Positions 1 through 8,272 of a DNA stretch of 64,000 bases are shown piece after piece (within the stretch, counting starts at the first letter, position 1; every line of letters starts with the position of its first letter). Below the pieces are notes generated by a model. That model was given only the letters and a program-made list of their open reading frames with translations. It did not search any database and had not been told where the DNA came from. The DNA lies in assembly GCA_002749285.1 (NCBI GenBank), contig PDPR01000013.1, positions 378 through 64,377 of the forward strand. The letters run 5' to 3'. Source of the DNA: Maribacter sp. Lineage in GTDB: Bacteria > Bacteroidota > Bacteroidia > Flavobacteriales > Flavobacteriaceae. Position numbers and translations under genes: made by a program.

Positions 1-1
1 C

Positions 2-883
2 GACCTTACGGGCGTGCCCGCAAACCTTGATACCGACTCCACCGACGACTTCGACGGTGAGTGGACAAGCCTTAACAACATCCCCGCGGACATAGCCGAT
101 GGTGACGACGATACAACATACACGGCCGGTACGGGTCTGAACCTTGCCGGAACGGAATTTTCCGTAAACAACTTGGTTGGTGATGTAACAGGCCCAATAA
201 ATGCAACTGTTATAGCGGACAATGCCATTACTACGGCAAAAATTATGGATGATGCCATCGTTGGTGGTCCTGGCGGCAAAATCAAAGACAACTCGATTAC
301 GGCATCCGATCTTGCCCCAAACTCGGTAAACTCATCGGAAATCAATGAAAATGCTGTTGGCACATCCGAGCTTAAGGATAATGCTGTTGAAACCGATAAT
401 ATAATGAACGGAAATGTTACCCCCATAAAGATTGAACCTGGAAGTAGCAATCAAGTATTGACAACCAATGACTCTGGGGCCGTAGTTTGGGAAGACCAAA
501 CCATAAATACGGTCGGTGCCGAGACAAACAACGATATTTCCGTTGGGGCCAACGGAGGCGCATTTTATGAAAGTCCAATCAAGGCATTCGGGAAAATAGC
601 ATCCAATGGGGGAGTGACCAAAGCAACTCCAGGTGTCACAGTAAGCAGAATCAGTAAAGGACGATATCGGGTAACCCTACCTGCAGGTGCGGTATCCGAT
701 GCGGATTACATCATACAATTAAGTCAACCAGGCAGAGGTGGGGCCGGAAATGATGACCCGGGCATATCCTACTCGAACCAAACAGCAACAAGTTTCGAGG
801 TCATCATTGGGGACAATGACAATGGAGGTATGGATAGACACCGATTCAACTCAGAATTTATGTTTACAATTTTGGATTTATAA
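2..883 (+). CDS. Fibre-like secreted protein, C-terminal part (5' end outside window)
   Basis: The frame is open to the left edge, so the true start lies outside; the GTG at 14 is probably internal. About 293 residues are visible. The first ~60 are Asp/Thr/Gly-rich with short turns such as TAGTGLNLAG. Residues ~70-145 contain tandem units of about ten residues built on DNAITTAKIM, KDNSITASDL, PNSVNSSEIN, ENAVGTSELK and DNAVETDNIM, a pattern seen in the shafts of bacterial and phage fibre proteins. The last ~90 residues look like a compact beta-rich head ending FMFTILDL. No T9SS sorting domain is visible at the C-terminus. The gene ends 9 nt before the next start, so it is probably co-transcribed with the two downstream secreted-protein genes. 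Function is not known; a trimeric surface fibre or adhesin is an inference from the repeat pattern. Confidence 0.75.
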   Translation, partial: DLTGVPANLDTDSTDDFDGEWTSLNNIPADIADGDDDTTYTAGTGLNLAGTEFSVNNLVGDVTGPINATVIADNAITTAKIMDDAIVGGPGGKIKDNSITASDLAPNSVNSSEINENAVGTSELKDNAVETDNIMNGNVTPIKIEPGSSNQVLTTNDSGAVVWEDQTINTVGAETNNDISVGANGGAFYESPIKAFGKIASNGGVTKATPGVTVSRISKGRYRVTLPAGAVSDADYIIQLSQPGRGGAGNDDPGISYSNQTATSFEVIIGDNDNGGMDRHRFNSEFMFTILDL

Positions 884-892
884 CATAGGAAC

Positions 893-2347
893 ATGGAAAA
901 ACAATTTCTACTTTTCACTTTACTTCTCTTTACAGGGTTTTCCTTTGGACAGATTGAAAGCGGCCTTTTATTTGGTCTTACCAAAGGGAATTCCGCAGAA
1001 ATCAATACCATTACCGGAATGGAAGAAGGACAGATGGTCTACAATACCGATACCCGGGAAGTAATGGTTTTTGATGGATCTTCATGGATGAAAACCTCCA
1101 ACTCCAACTGGCTACAAAATGGAAACACCTCTAGCAATGGTTCCTTTCTTGGCACGACGAATGATGTGGGAATGGACATAAGGTCGAACAATATTAGCAT
1201 ATTGCAATTCGGTAGAAGACAGACTTTGGGTCTTACCCAATCGTTACCGGACTATGAAAACAATGATCAATATATGGCCTACCTTAAAGGGGATAACGGA
1301 ATCTCCGCTTTGCAATTTCAAGCAGATGCGGCTAATTTTTACAAACCCATGTTCTTTACGGATGAAGATGGGAACTTTAGGTTAAAAGGAAGTGCTGCCC
1401 AAACCGATTTCTTCGAAATAGGGTCTTCGGGAACCTCCAATGCAGGTGAGGTCGAATTCATCATAGGTGATGATGGGGCCGAACCCTTTCTTTTTAAACG
1501 TTATGACTATAGGGACAAACAGAAAAAAGAATTGCTTCGTATACAAGGAAGTTCGAACAATCAAACTGCAAAACCAAGGGTGGGCATCAATACAGGTCAA
1601 ATGGCAAATTCGACCTTGGAAGTCAATGGTTCCGTTTCGACTGCCATCACCACACCCAACAAAAGCCTAAACTTGGACGAAACACACCATACGGTTATCA
1701 TAACTTCGAACAATAACATTAAGCTACCCGAGGCCAGATCCTGTGAGGGACGCACCTACATCATAAAGAACATCTACAATAACGATATTAAAATATCGGA
1801 CTATATAGACAATACTGGTATGAACTCGGATTTTGTCCAATCGAACAGCGTAGTTCAATTACAAAGTAATGGTAACGTATGGCATTCCATTACTCCCGGA
1901 GCCCCTACCATAACTTATTCCCAGACCTTTTCAGGAAGGGCTTATTTTTACAGTAACAGGTGGTACAGCCTTAACAATCAATACGGGACCTCCTACCAAA
2001 ACTGGAACCAATACAAAGGGAATAATGGCACTCCAAACTATAATACTTCGGGACAGTCCGGCATACCCATTACCCGGGATGAAACCCTCATTAAATTTGT
2101 GATGAAGAACGATTTCAATTCTACACCCACAGGTACCCAACAAATAAATTTGTCCGTATTAAGAAGGGGTACATACATAACCATAGGAACCTATAATATT
2201 ACAGGAGGCAGCACCAATATTACAATGAACAACCAAAATGTGGGTTTCCAACTCCAAGAAAATGACTTATTGGTATGGGCCTGTAGAACCATAGGTGGCT
2301 CCAATAGGTATTCTCATACATCGATAACTTTTGAATTTGGTTACTAG
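893..2347 (+). CDS. Secreted protein with fibre-type stalk motif and beta-rich C-terminal head
   Basis: This is a 484-residue protein with a clear Sec signal peptide (MEKQFLLFTLLLFTGFSFG, cleaved near Gln20). Around residues 228-250 it contains RVGINTG followed by STLEVNGSVS, which resembles the 'GIGT..P...LdVnG' motif that precedes trimeric or intramolecular-chaperone domains in tail-fibre-like proteins of Bacteroidota. The last ~160 residues are rich in Asn, Thr, Tyr and aromatic beta strands (NLSVLRRGTYITIGTYNITG) and look like a beta-sandwich head. I see no T9SS sorting domain. It lies 9 nt after the preceding fibre-like gene and just before a T9SS type B protein, which suggests a co-expressed cell-surface set. 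Family is not recognised and function is inferred only. Confidence 0.8.
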   Translation: MEKQFLLFTLLLFTGFSFGQIESGLLFGLTKGNSAEINTITGMEEGQMVYNTDTREVMVFDGSSWMKTSNSNWLQNGNTSSNGSFLGTTNDVGMDIRSNNISILQFGRRQTLGLTQSLPDYENNDQYMAYLKGDNGISALQFQADAANFYKPMFFTDEDGNFRLKGSAAQTDFFEIGSSGTSNAGEVEFIIGDDGAEPFLFKRYDYRDKQKKELLRIQGSSNNQTAKPRVGINTGQMANSTLEVNGSVSTAITTPNKSLNLDETHHTVIITSNNNIKLPEARSCEGRTYIIKNIYNNDIKISDYIDNTGMNSDFVQSNSVVQLQSNGNVWHSITPGAPTITYSQTFSGRAYFYSNRWYSLNNQYGTSYQNWNQYKGNNGTPNYNTSGQSGIPITRDETLIKFVMKNDFNSTPTGTQQINLSVLRRGTYITIGTYNITGGSTNITMNNQNVGFQLQENDLLVWACRTIGGSNRYSHTSITFEFGY

Positions 2348-2369
2348 AACAATGTGCACACAACATACC

Positions 2370-3527
2370 ATGAGAGTTTTCCTAGTCCTCTTTTTTGCGC
2401 TAAACCTGACCATGGCACAAGAAGCCGTCCACAACTATGGTTCCATACAGGTACATGGTTCAACAAGAATCGGTTTCCATATGGATCTGGTCAATGATGG
2501 TGACTTTGACCAAAATTCAGGCTTGGTAGGTTTTTATGGTTTCGATAGGTCAATCATGGTTTCCGGCAGCAATATCCCGGTTTTTCACGATGCCGAAATC
2601 GCTGTGGACAATGGGCTGTATTTAAATACCCAGATCAGCATCACCAACAACGTGAACCTCATTGTTGGGGATGTGATTACCCCAAGGACCAATACCGATG
2701 TATTTACCAATTTTATGGAAAATGCCTTTTATGTCGGTGAAAATGATGTATCATTGATAGATGGCTATGCAGCCTTTACCTATAAAGACAGCTTCACCTT
2801 CCCTGTTGGTGATGATGAAAGGCTTAGACCTTTGGGTGTCACCTCCGAAGAAGCTGACCCTTTCGCCAAATGTGCTTATTTCTATGAGGACCCCAATTCC
2901 CCTTCCGCTTTTGCAAAGAGTTTTGAAACTGAAAAGATAGCTTCGGAATACATGTCCGTCAGCAATAGGGAATATTGGCACTTGGAAGGGGAGGCATTGA
3001 CCACTGTAACCCTGACCTGGGATGAATTGAGCAATATTGGCTCCTTGGCAGAATTCCTTGGTGACCTTAAGGTGGTTGGCTGGCACAAGGAAAAGGGCAA
3101 ATGGATAAATCTCGGAAACACCAATGTTAAGGGAAGTCTTGTACACGGATCGGTTACCTCTGAACCCTTTCTTCCCAATGACTATGAAATATTGACCCTT
3201 GGAGGTAATGCCGACACAGTCGCCAAGTTCGAAACTATTGAACTTGACAATTATTACATGACCCCCAATGGGGATGGGAAAAATGACTATCTCGTCCTTG
3301 ACGGAATTGAGGCATCCCCCAATAATTCGTTACAAATATTCAATCGATATGGGGTATTGGTATATTCAAAGGAAAATTACCGAAACGAATTTGATGGTAT
3401 CTCCAACAGGAACATGGTGATCAGCCAGAATTCAGGGCTGGCCACAGGTATTTACTTCTATATCATTACCATGCATGATATAAGACAACGTCATCAAGGA
3501 TACCTATACCTTTCCTTGAAACAATAA
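2370..3527 (+). CDS. T9SS type B sorting domain-containing surface protein
   Basis: I chose the ATG at 2370 because it gives a clean signal peptide (MRVFLVLFFALNLTMA, then QEAVHNYG); ATGs at 2352 and 2331 are in frame, and the latter overlaps the upstream gene. The mature body (~270 residues) is beta-rich with no recognised enzyme motif. The last ~95 residues are a typical gliding-motility-associated C-terminal domain (CHU_C, T9SS type B): NYYMTPNGDGKNDYLVL, then LQIFNRYGVLVYS and a final IYFYIITMHD-like strand. Such domains direct export across the outer membrane by the T9SS. As the only member of the three-gene set with a visible sorting signal, it could act as the exported anchor or partner for the two fibre-like proteins; that is inference. 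Confidence 0.85.
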   Translation: MRVFLVLFFALNLTMAQEAVHNYGSIQVHGSTRIGFHMDLVNDGDFDQNSGLVGFYGFDRSIMVSGSNIPVFHDAEIAVDNGLYLNTQISITNNVNLIVGDVITPRTNTDVFTNFMENAFYVGENDVSLIDGYAAFTYKDSFTFPVGDDERLRPLGVTSEEADPFAKCAYFYEDPNSPSAFAKSFETEKIASEYMSVSNREYWHLEGEALTTVTLTWDELSNIGSLAEFLGDLKVVGWHKEKGKWINLGNTNVKGSLVHGSVTSEPFLPNDYEILTLGGNADTVAKFETIELDNYYMTPNGDGKNDYLVLDGIEASPNNSLQIFNRYGVLVYSKENYRNEFDGISNRNMVISQNSGLATGIYFYIITMHDIRQRHQGYLYLSLKQ

Positions 3528-3633
3528 CCCTGTTGGCCATTATCAAACAAACGCTTTATACCAAGGTGGAATTTTTAGAAGGGTTCATAATATTTGTTTA
3601 ATTTTAGGTCATTAAAAATCAAATCGTTATAAA

Positions 3634-3666
3634 TTGCGCCACAAGTACACATTGGCAACATATTTG
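3634..3666 (+). promoter_or_regulatory. Candidate Bacteroidota promoter for the M15 peptidase gene
   Basis: TTG at 3634-3636, a 22-nt spacer, then CATATTTG at 3659-3666, which matches the TAnnTTTG -7 element at 7 of 8 positions. It lies 42 nt before the ATG at 3709. A 9-bp inverted repeat (3561-3569 and 3684-3692) flanks it. Confidence 0.4.
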
Positions 3667-3708
3667 CGAATACCCTTTAAAAACCACCTTGGATTAAATT
3701 AAAAAAAC

Positions 3709-4449
3709 ATGAGAAGAAGATCCTTTATAAAAAAAAGTAGTGTTTCAGGATTTGCCTTGGCATTGGCCCCTTCCTTTATGATTGCCAAAAAAGATGACCC
3801 CGAATATTCAGTATTGGAATTAATGGGAAAAGAGGGCATAGACCTCTATGGCAAAGATATAAACCTAAGAAAAGAGGCCCATGATGCCTTTTTGGCTATG
3901 AAAAAAGCCGCTTATAGTGATGGGATAGACCTAAAGATTGTTTCGAGTTATCGCAATTTTAATCGCCAGGAGATAATCTGGGAACGAAAATATATCAAAT
4001 ACACCGAAGATAACGGAATGGACCCACTTGATGCCATTGAGAAAATAATAGAATATTCAACCATTCCCGGGACAAGTAGACATCATTGGGGAACCGACAT
4101 CGATGTTATTGATGGGTACCGCAAGACCAATGGGGATGTTCTGGTTCCTGAAAAATTCGAGGCAGGTGGTCCTTTTGAGGATTTTAAAAAATGGATGGAT
4201 GGGAATTCCGAAAAATTCGGTTTCCATATCGTATATACCAATGACCCCAAACGAAAAGGGTTCAAATATGAGCCTTGGCATTACAGCTACGCCCCTATCT
4301 CCATCCCCATGCTAACCGCATACAGAAGATTGAATATCTTACAGCTTTTACGGGAAGAAAATTTCTACGGTAGTGAACATTTCACCACAGGATTCATTAA
4401 AAATTACGTAAGAAACAATATCTTGGATATAAATACAGCTCTATTATAG
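3709..4449 (+). CDS. M15 family D-alanyl-D-alanine carboxypeptidase (VanY-like), Tat-type signal
   Basis: This 246-residue protein trims the terminal D-Ala from peptidoglycan stem peptides, judged by family. It carries the M15B zinc signature SRHHWGTDID (about residues 122-131, form SxHxxGxxxD) and the second motif EPWHYSY (about 187-193), giving the expected His/Asp/His ligands and the catalytic Glu. The N-terminus has RRRSFIKKSS followed by a hydrophobic stretch (GFALALAPSFMIA), which fits a twin-arginine export signal. It stands alone on its strand with its own candidate promoter; the next downstream gene is a pseudogene. The substrate specificity (D,D- versus L,D-) cannot be settled from the sequence. 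Confidence 0.88.
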   Translation: MRRRSFIKKSSVSGFALALAPSFMIAKKDDPEYSVLELMGKEGIDLYGKDINLRKEAHDAFLAMKKAAYSDGIDLKIVSSYRNFNRQEIIWERKYIKYTEDNGMDPLDAIEKIIEYSTIPGTSRHHWGTDIDVIDGYRKTNGDVLVPEKFEAGGPFEDFKKWMDGNSEKFGFHIVYTNDPKRKGFKYEPWHYSYAPISIPMLTAYRRLNILQLLREENFYGSEHFTTGFIKNYVRNNILDINTALL

Positions 4450-4496
4450 CTCTTTTCGCACTTTGTGGCAACACTCGAAAAACACTGATCATTGGA

Positions 4497-5242
4497 AGAG
4501 GCAGTTGGGAAACCAGAATCTTTATGGGTTTGTCCATTGTGGCTTTTGCCTTTATCCAAGGATACAACAACAAAAAAGAAGGGAATCCGTATACTGGCCA
4601 GACCATTAATATAGGCTCTGGACAGGAAATACGATAGGCGCAAAGTGCTCCTGAAATAGCCCGGCAACACGGAGGACTATACCCTTATGAACACCTACGA
4701 TCCCTTGTGGATTTCGTGGGCAATAAATTAGTCGGCAACAGTATTCCCCTGGAGATCCCCTATAAATATGGTTCCCACTTATTGGCCGATGACCAAACCA
4801 CAAACGTCTTTGCACTACCAGATGGCCAAATATTTATCACCTATACCCTTTTCCCCCAACTGAACGAAGCACGATTGTCAGGTGTCCTTGGCCATGGAAT
4901 AGGACATGTCATTGGTAGGCATTCCGCGGAACGTATTGCTGAAAGTAGTTTTTGGCAAACCATTGTATGGGAGCCCCGGTCGCTGCGGATGCTGGCAGTA
5001 TTGTAGGCAGCATAGGCCGGAACACCTTACTGAAAAATGGTCGCAACAATGAACCTGAAAGCGATGAACTCGATGTACTTCCATGATAAATGCAGGTTAT
5101 GACCCTACAAAATGATCGAGGTTATGAGGATTTAAAGGCTGCGGCAGACCCAAATCGCATACCTGAATTCCAAAGCGCCCACCCTGACCCAGGGAACCGT
5201 ATAAAAAAAATAAAGGAAGCCATAGCTAAATACGGAGGATGA
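4497..5242 (+). pseudogene. Decayed M48 (Ste24-like) metalloprotease
   Basis: Fragments in three frames add up to one periplasmic M48 peptidase of about 250 residues. Recognisable pieces are a hydrophobic N-terminus (FMGLSIVAFAFIQGY), APEIARQHGGLYP, the conserved FALPDGQIFITYTLF, and a C-terminal PEFQSAHPDPGNRIKKIKEA that ends at the TGA at 5240-5242. Damage: an in-frame TAG at 4635-4637; the zinc motif HExxH reads HGIGH because codon 4896-4898 is GGA; a frameshift before 4980 leads to a stop at 5004-5006; a further break lies near 5085; and apparent single-base losses occur in an A run near 5110 and a T run near 5130. The start region (GAAACCAGAATC at 4509) no longer has an ATG. Loss of the catalytic Glu and several frame breaks make function very unlikely. 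Confidence 0.88.
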
Positions 5243-5269
5243 TTTTTTTCAAAATTAGCATTATCCCGT

Positions 5270-5298
5270 TTGGTTTACACTTTATTTTAGTATATTTG
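5270..5298 (+). promoter_or_regulatory. Strong match to the Bacteroidota sigma promoter
   Basis: TTG at 5270-5272 (within TTTGG), an 18-nt spacer, then TATATTTG at 5291-5298, an exact TAnnTTTG. It lies 80 nt upstream of the 55-codon gene at 5379 and immediately after the M48 pseudogene. Confidence 0.6.
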
Positions 5299-5378
5299 TC
5301 TTCCCCTGACAAATCTTTTTATTACCTCGGAGATTTAACCCTTATAGCTTTGATTTATCACTAATTAAACAAAACTAT

Positions 5379-5546
5379 ATGGGAACACTATCACATTTTA
5401 AGAACATTTACACCGAAGCTTTCGAAGATTGCAGGCCTAATTTCGTAGTATTATTCCTTAAGGCGTATTTTATTTTTTGCGTTTTAATGCTAACTATGAC
5501 TTTTTATGCTTTTATCTATAGAATAGCCACAGGTTTCGATTTTTAA
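5379..5546 (+). CDS. Small single-pass membrane protein, 55 aa (DUF6747-like)
   Basis: The ATG at 5379 opens a 55-codon frame ending at TAA 5544-5546. The product begins MGTLSHFKNIYTEAFEDC, has one hydrophobic segment at about residues 23-46 (from FVVLFLKAYF to FYAFIY), and ends RIATGFDF. The pattern of an amphipathic N-terminus, one membrane helix and a final R.ATGF.F matches my recollection of the flavobacterial DUF6747 miniproteins; this is a memory-based match, not a search. A near-perfect promoter (5270-5298) and a strong terminator (5596-5632) bracket it, so it is a monocistronic unit and very likely real. Function is unknown. Confidence 0.75.
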   Translation: MGTLSHFKNIYTEAFEDCRPNFVVLFLKAYFIFCVLMLTMTFYAFIYRIATGFDF

Positions 5547-5595
5547 CCTTCGCAGATTCACTCTTTTACCTGAACACTATTTGAAGTGAATGGAT

Positions 5596-5632
5596 AAAAA
5601 GACCATCCTGACTATCGGGGTGGTCTTTTTTA
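5596..5632 (+). terminator. Rho-independent terminator after the 55-aa gene
   Basis: AAGACCATCC (5599-5608) pairs with the GGGTGGTCTT segment ending at 5627, followed by a T tract. It lies 50 nt after the stop at 5546. The remaining sequence up to gpmI (5633-5810) shows no gene or RNA that I recognise. Confidence 0.8.
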
Positions 5633-5810
5633 TGACATATGACAGACGGTTATCCTACTTTTCATTTCGATATTGATCACCCCAAACCTCTTCGGCATTG
5701 GCCAAATAAAATATCCCTACACCCCGGATATTGGTTATTGCACTGACATCATTGGTCTGGAATGTTGAAAAAAGCCCCTAAAATAACTAGCTAAACTTAT
5801 TGTAACACCG

Positions 5811-5818
5811 TATTTTTG
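5811..5818 (+). promoter_or_regulatory. -7 promoter element of gpmI
   Basis: TATTTTTG is an exact TAnnTTTG, 19 nt before the gpmI ATG. No TTG lies at the ideal upstream distance, so the -33 part is weak. The implied leader is very short. Confidence 0.45.
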
Positions 5819-5837
5819 CAAAACGAAATCACACATC

Positions 5838-7355
5838 ATGAACAAAAAAGTAATCTTAATGATCTTGGATGGATGGGGCAAATCCCCTGACCCGAAAGTT
5901 TCAGCAATTGACAATGCGAACACTCCTTTTATAGATTCCTTATACCAGAAATACCCAAATGCGAATTTACGTACTTTCGGTATGAACGTAGGTCTACCTG
6001 AAGGCCAGATGGGCAATAGTGAAGTAGGGCATATGAACCTCGGGGCCGGGAGAATCGTTTATCAAGACCTTGCCAAGATAAACATCGCCATTAAGGAAAA
6101 CACCCTCAAAGACGAAATCGAATTGAAAAACGCATTCAAATATGCAAAGGAGAACAATAAAGATGTTCATTTTTTGGGCTTGGCCAGTAATGGAGGTGTC
6201 CACAGCCACACGGAACATTTGAAAGGCCTAATACAGGCAGGTAAGGACTCTGGCGTGTCGAACATGTTTGTCCATGCTTTTACCGATGGAAGGGATGTGG
6301 ACCCAAAAAGCGGAAAAGGTTTTCTTGAGGATGTATCACAATTCTGTGCCGATAAAAATGCCAAATTGGCCACCGTAATAGGTAGATACTTTGCCATGGA
6401 TAGGGACAAACGCTGGGATCGTGTTAAAAAGGCCTATGATGTTATGGTCAATAACGTGGGTGAAAAATCAACGGATATCGCCGCTACCATACAAAAAAGC
6501 TATGACAATGATATTACCGATGAGTTTATCGAACCTATTGTCCTAACTGATGATGACGGCAAACCCTTGGCCCACATCAAGGAAGACGACGTGGTTATCT
6601 TTTTCAACTTTAGGACCGACCGCGGCCGTGAGTTGACACAGGTATTGAGCCAAGAGGACATGCATGAATTCAACATGCATAAATTGAACCTGTACTTCGT
6701 CACCATGACCAATTATAATGACGCCTACAATAACGTACATGTAATCTACGACAAGGAAAACATCAAGGACACCCTTGGCGAGGTTCTTTCTGAAAATGGG
6801 AAAAAACAGATTCGTATCGCGGAAACAGAAAAATACCCACACGTAACCTTCTTTTTCAACGGAGGCAGGGAAATACCTTTTGATGGTGAACAACGAATCC
6901 TATGTCCATCCCCCAAGGTAGCCACCTACGACCTAAAACCGGAAATGAGTGCCTATGAGATAAGGGATGCCATTATTCCTGAATTGAAAAAAGGGGAGAC
7001 CGATTTCGTATGCCTTAATTTTGCCAATCCGGATATGGTTGGCCACACAGGTGATATGGATGCGGCCATAAAGGCCTGCGAAACGGTTGACAGTTGTGCC
7101 AATGCCGTGATTTCAGAAGGCTTGGAAAATGGGTATTCGACCATTTTAATCGCAGACCACGGGAATTGTGACACGATGATCAATCCTGACGGCACACCGA
7201 ATACGGCCCACACTACAAACCTTGTCCCGTTAATCCTGATAGATAATGACCGAAAAGAAATCAAAGATGGGATATTGGGCGATATTGCACCAACTATTTT
7301 AAAATTGATGGACATTCCGCAACCTGAATTAATGACCCAAAAACCTTTGGTTTAA
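5838..7355 (+). CDS. gpmI: 2,3-bisphosphoglycerate-independent phosphoglycerate mutase
   Basis: This 505-residue enzyme interconverts 3- and 2-phosphoglycerate in cytosolic glycolysis and gluconeogenesis, using two metal ions and a phosphoserine intermediate. Length is typical for the family. Visible motifs are ILDGWG (metal ligand Asp11), MGNSEVGHMNLGAGR with the nucleophile Ser61, AFTDGRD, FFNFRTDRGREL, the C-terminal metal site CLNFANPDMVGHTG and ADHGNCD. The start is fixed by the conserved MNKKVILMILDGWG. The map gene follows after 33 nt on the same strand and may be co-transcribed. Nothing looks unusual. Confidence 0.97.
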   Translation: MNKKVILMILDGWGKSPDPKVSAIDNANTPFIDSLYQKYPNANLRTFGMNVGLPEGQMGNSEVGHMNLGAGRIVYQDLAKINIAIKENTLKDEIELKNAFKYAKENNKDVHFLGLASNGGVHSHTEHLKGLIQAGKDSGVSNMFVHAFTDGRDVDPKSGKGFLEDVSQFCADKNAKLATVIGRYFAMDRDKRWDRVKKAYDVMVNNVGEKSTDIAATIQKSYDNDITDEFIEPIVLTDDDGKPLAHIKEDDVVIFFNFRTDRGRELTQVLSQEDMHEFNMHKLNLYFVTMTNYNDAYNNVHVIYDKENIKDTLGEVLSENGKKQIRIAETEKYPHVTFFFNGGREIPFDGEQRILCPSPKVATYDLKPEMSAYEIRDAIIPELKKGETDFVCLNFANPDMVGHTGDMDAAIKACETVDSCANAVISEGLENGYSTILIADHGNCDTMINPDGTPNTAHTTNLVPLILIDNDRKEIKDGILGDIAPTILKLMDIPQPELMTQKPLV

Positions 7356-7388
7356 AAAATCGGATTGTTCTATCTTTCCTTATAGACT

Positions 7389-8207
7389 ATGATCAAAATA
7401 AAAACTCCTGAAGAAATCGAACTAATGCGCGAAAGCGCATTGGTCGTTTCTAAGACCCTGGGTATGTTGGCCACTGAGATAAAACCAGGCGTCAACGCCT
7501 TGTTTTTAGATAAACTGGCCGAGGAATTTATAAGGGAACAGGGTGCCGAACCTGGATTTTTGGGTATGTACGATTTTCCCAATACACTGAACATGAGCCC
7601 TAACGCCCAGGTTGTACATGGTATCCCTACAAGTGAGCCCCTAAAGGACGGGGATATTATCTCTGTCGATTGTGGCTCCCTTAAAAACGGGTATTATGGT
7701 GATCATGCCTATACTTTCGAGGTAGGTGAAGTAGCCCCTGAAACCAAAAAATTGTTAAAGGTCACCAAAGAATCCCTTTATGTAGGTATTCGTCAGTTCA
7801 AAGCCGGCAACCGGGTAGGTGATGTCGGCCATGCCATTCAGAATTACTGTGAAGACCATGGCTATGGAATCGTGCGTGAACTGGTTGGCCATGGATTGGG
7901 AAAAAAATTACATGAAGACCCTGAAATGCCCAACTACGGAAGACGTGGCAGGGGCAAAAAATTCATGGAAGGCCTTGTGGTCGCCATTGAACCTATGGTC
8001 AACATGGGAACAAAAAGGATAAAGCAACTTAATGACGGGTGGACCATTCTTACCGCAGACGGGCAACCAAGTGCCCACTTTGAACATAATGTTGCCATCG
8101 TTAACGGTAAACCGGAACTCTTATCAACCTTTCAATATATTTACAAGGCTTTGGGAATTGATAGTGATGAGGAGGATGATTTTCATCAAAAGAAGGTTCA
8201 ATTATAG
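7389..8207 (+). CDS. map: Type I methionine aminopeptidase
   Basis: This enzyme removes the initiator Met from nascent proteins. The 272-residue protein has the five metal ligands of the pita-bread fold: Asp94 (ISVDCG), Asp105 (YYGDHAY), a His in VGHGLGKKLHEDP (about 167), Glu in VVAIEPM (about 203) and Glu in AHFEHNVAI (about 235). The catalytic-site His lies in VVHGIPTS. A ~25-residue acidic/basic C-terminal tail (IDSDEEDDFHQKK) extends past the core fold. It follows gpmI by 33 nt. The pairing with gpmI appears to be operon packaging rather than a pathway link. Confidence 0.96.
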   Translation: MIKIKTPEEIELMRESALVVSKTLGMLATEIKPGVNALFLDKLAEEFIREQGAEPGFLGMYDFPNTLNMSPNAQVVHGIPTSEPLKDGDIISVDCGSLKNGYYGDHAYTFEVGEVAPETKKLLKVTKESLYVGIRQFKAGNRVGDVGHAIQNYCEDHGYGIVRELVGHGLGKKLHEDPEMPNYGRRGRGKKFMEGLVVAIEPMVNMGTKRIKQLNDGWTILTADGQPSAHFEHNVAIVNGKPELLSTFQYIYKALGIDSDEEDDFHQKKVQL

Positions 8208-8272
8208 CACTTTATAATCGATTTACTTTATAAATAATATAGGGTGGTATAAATTTAGAGAAGGGATGATAC

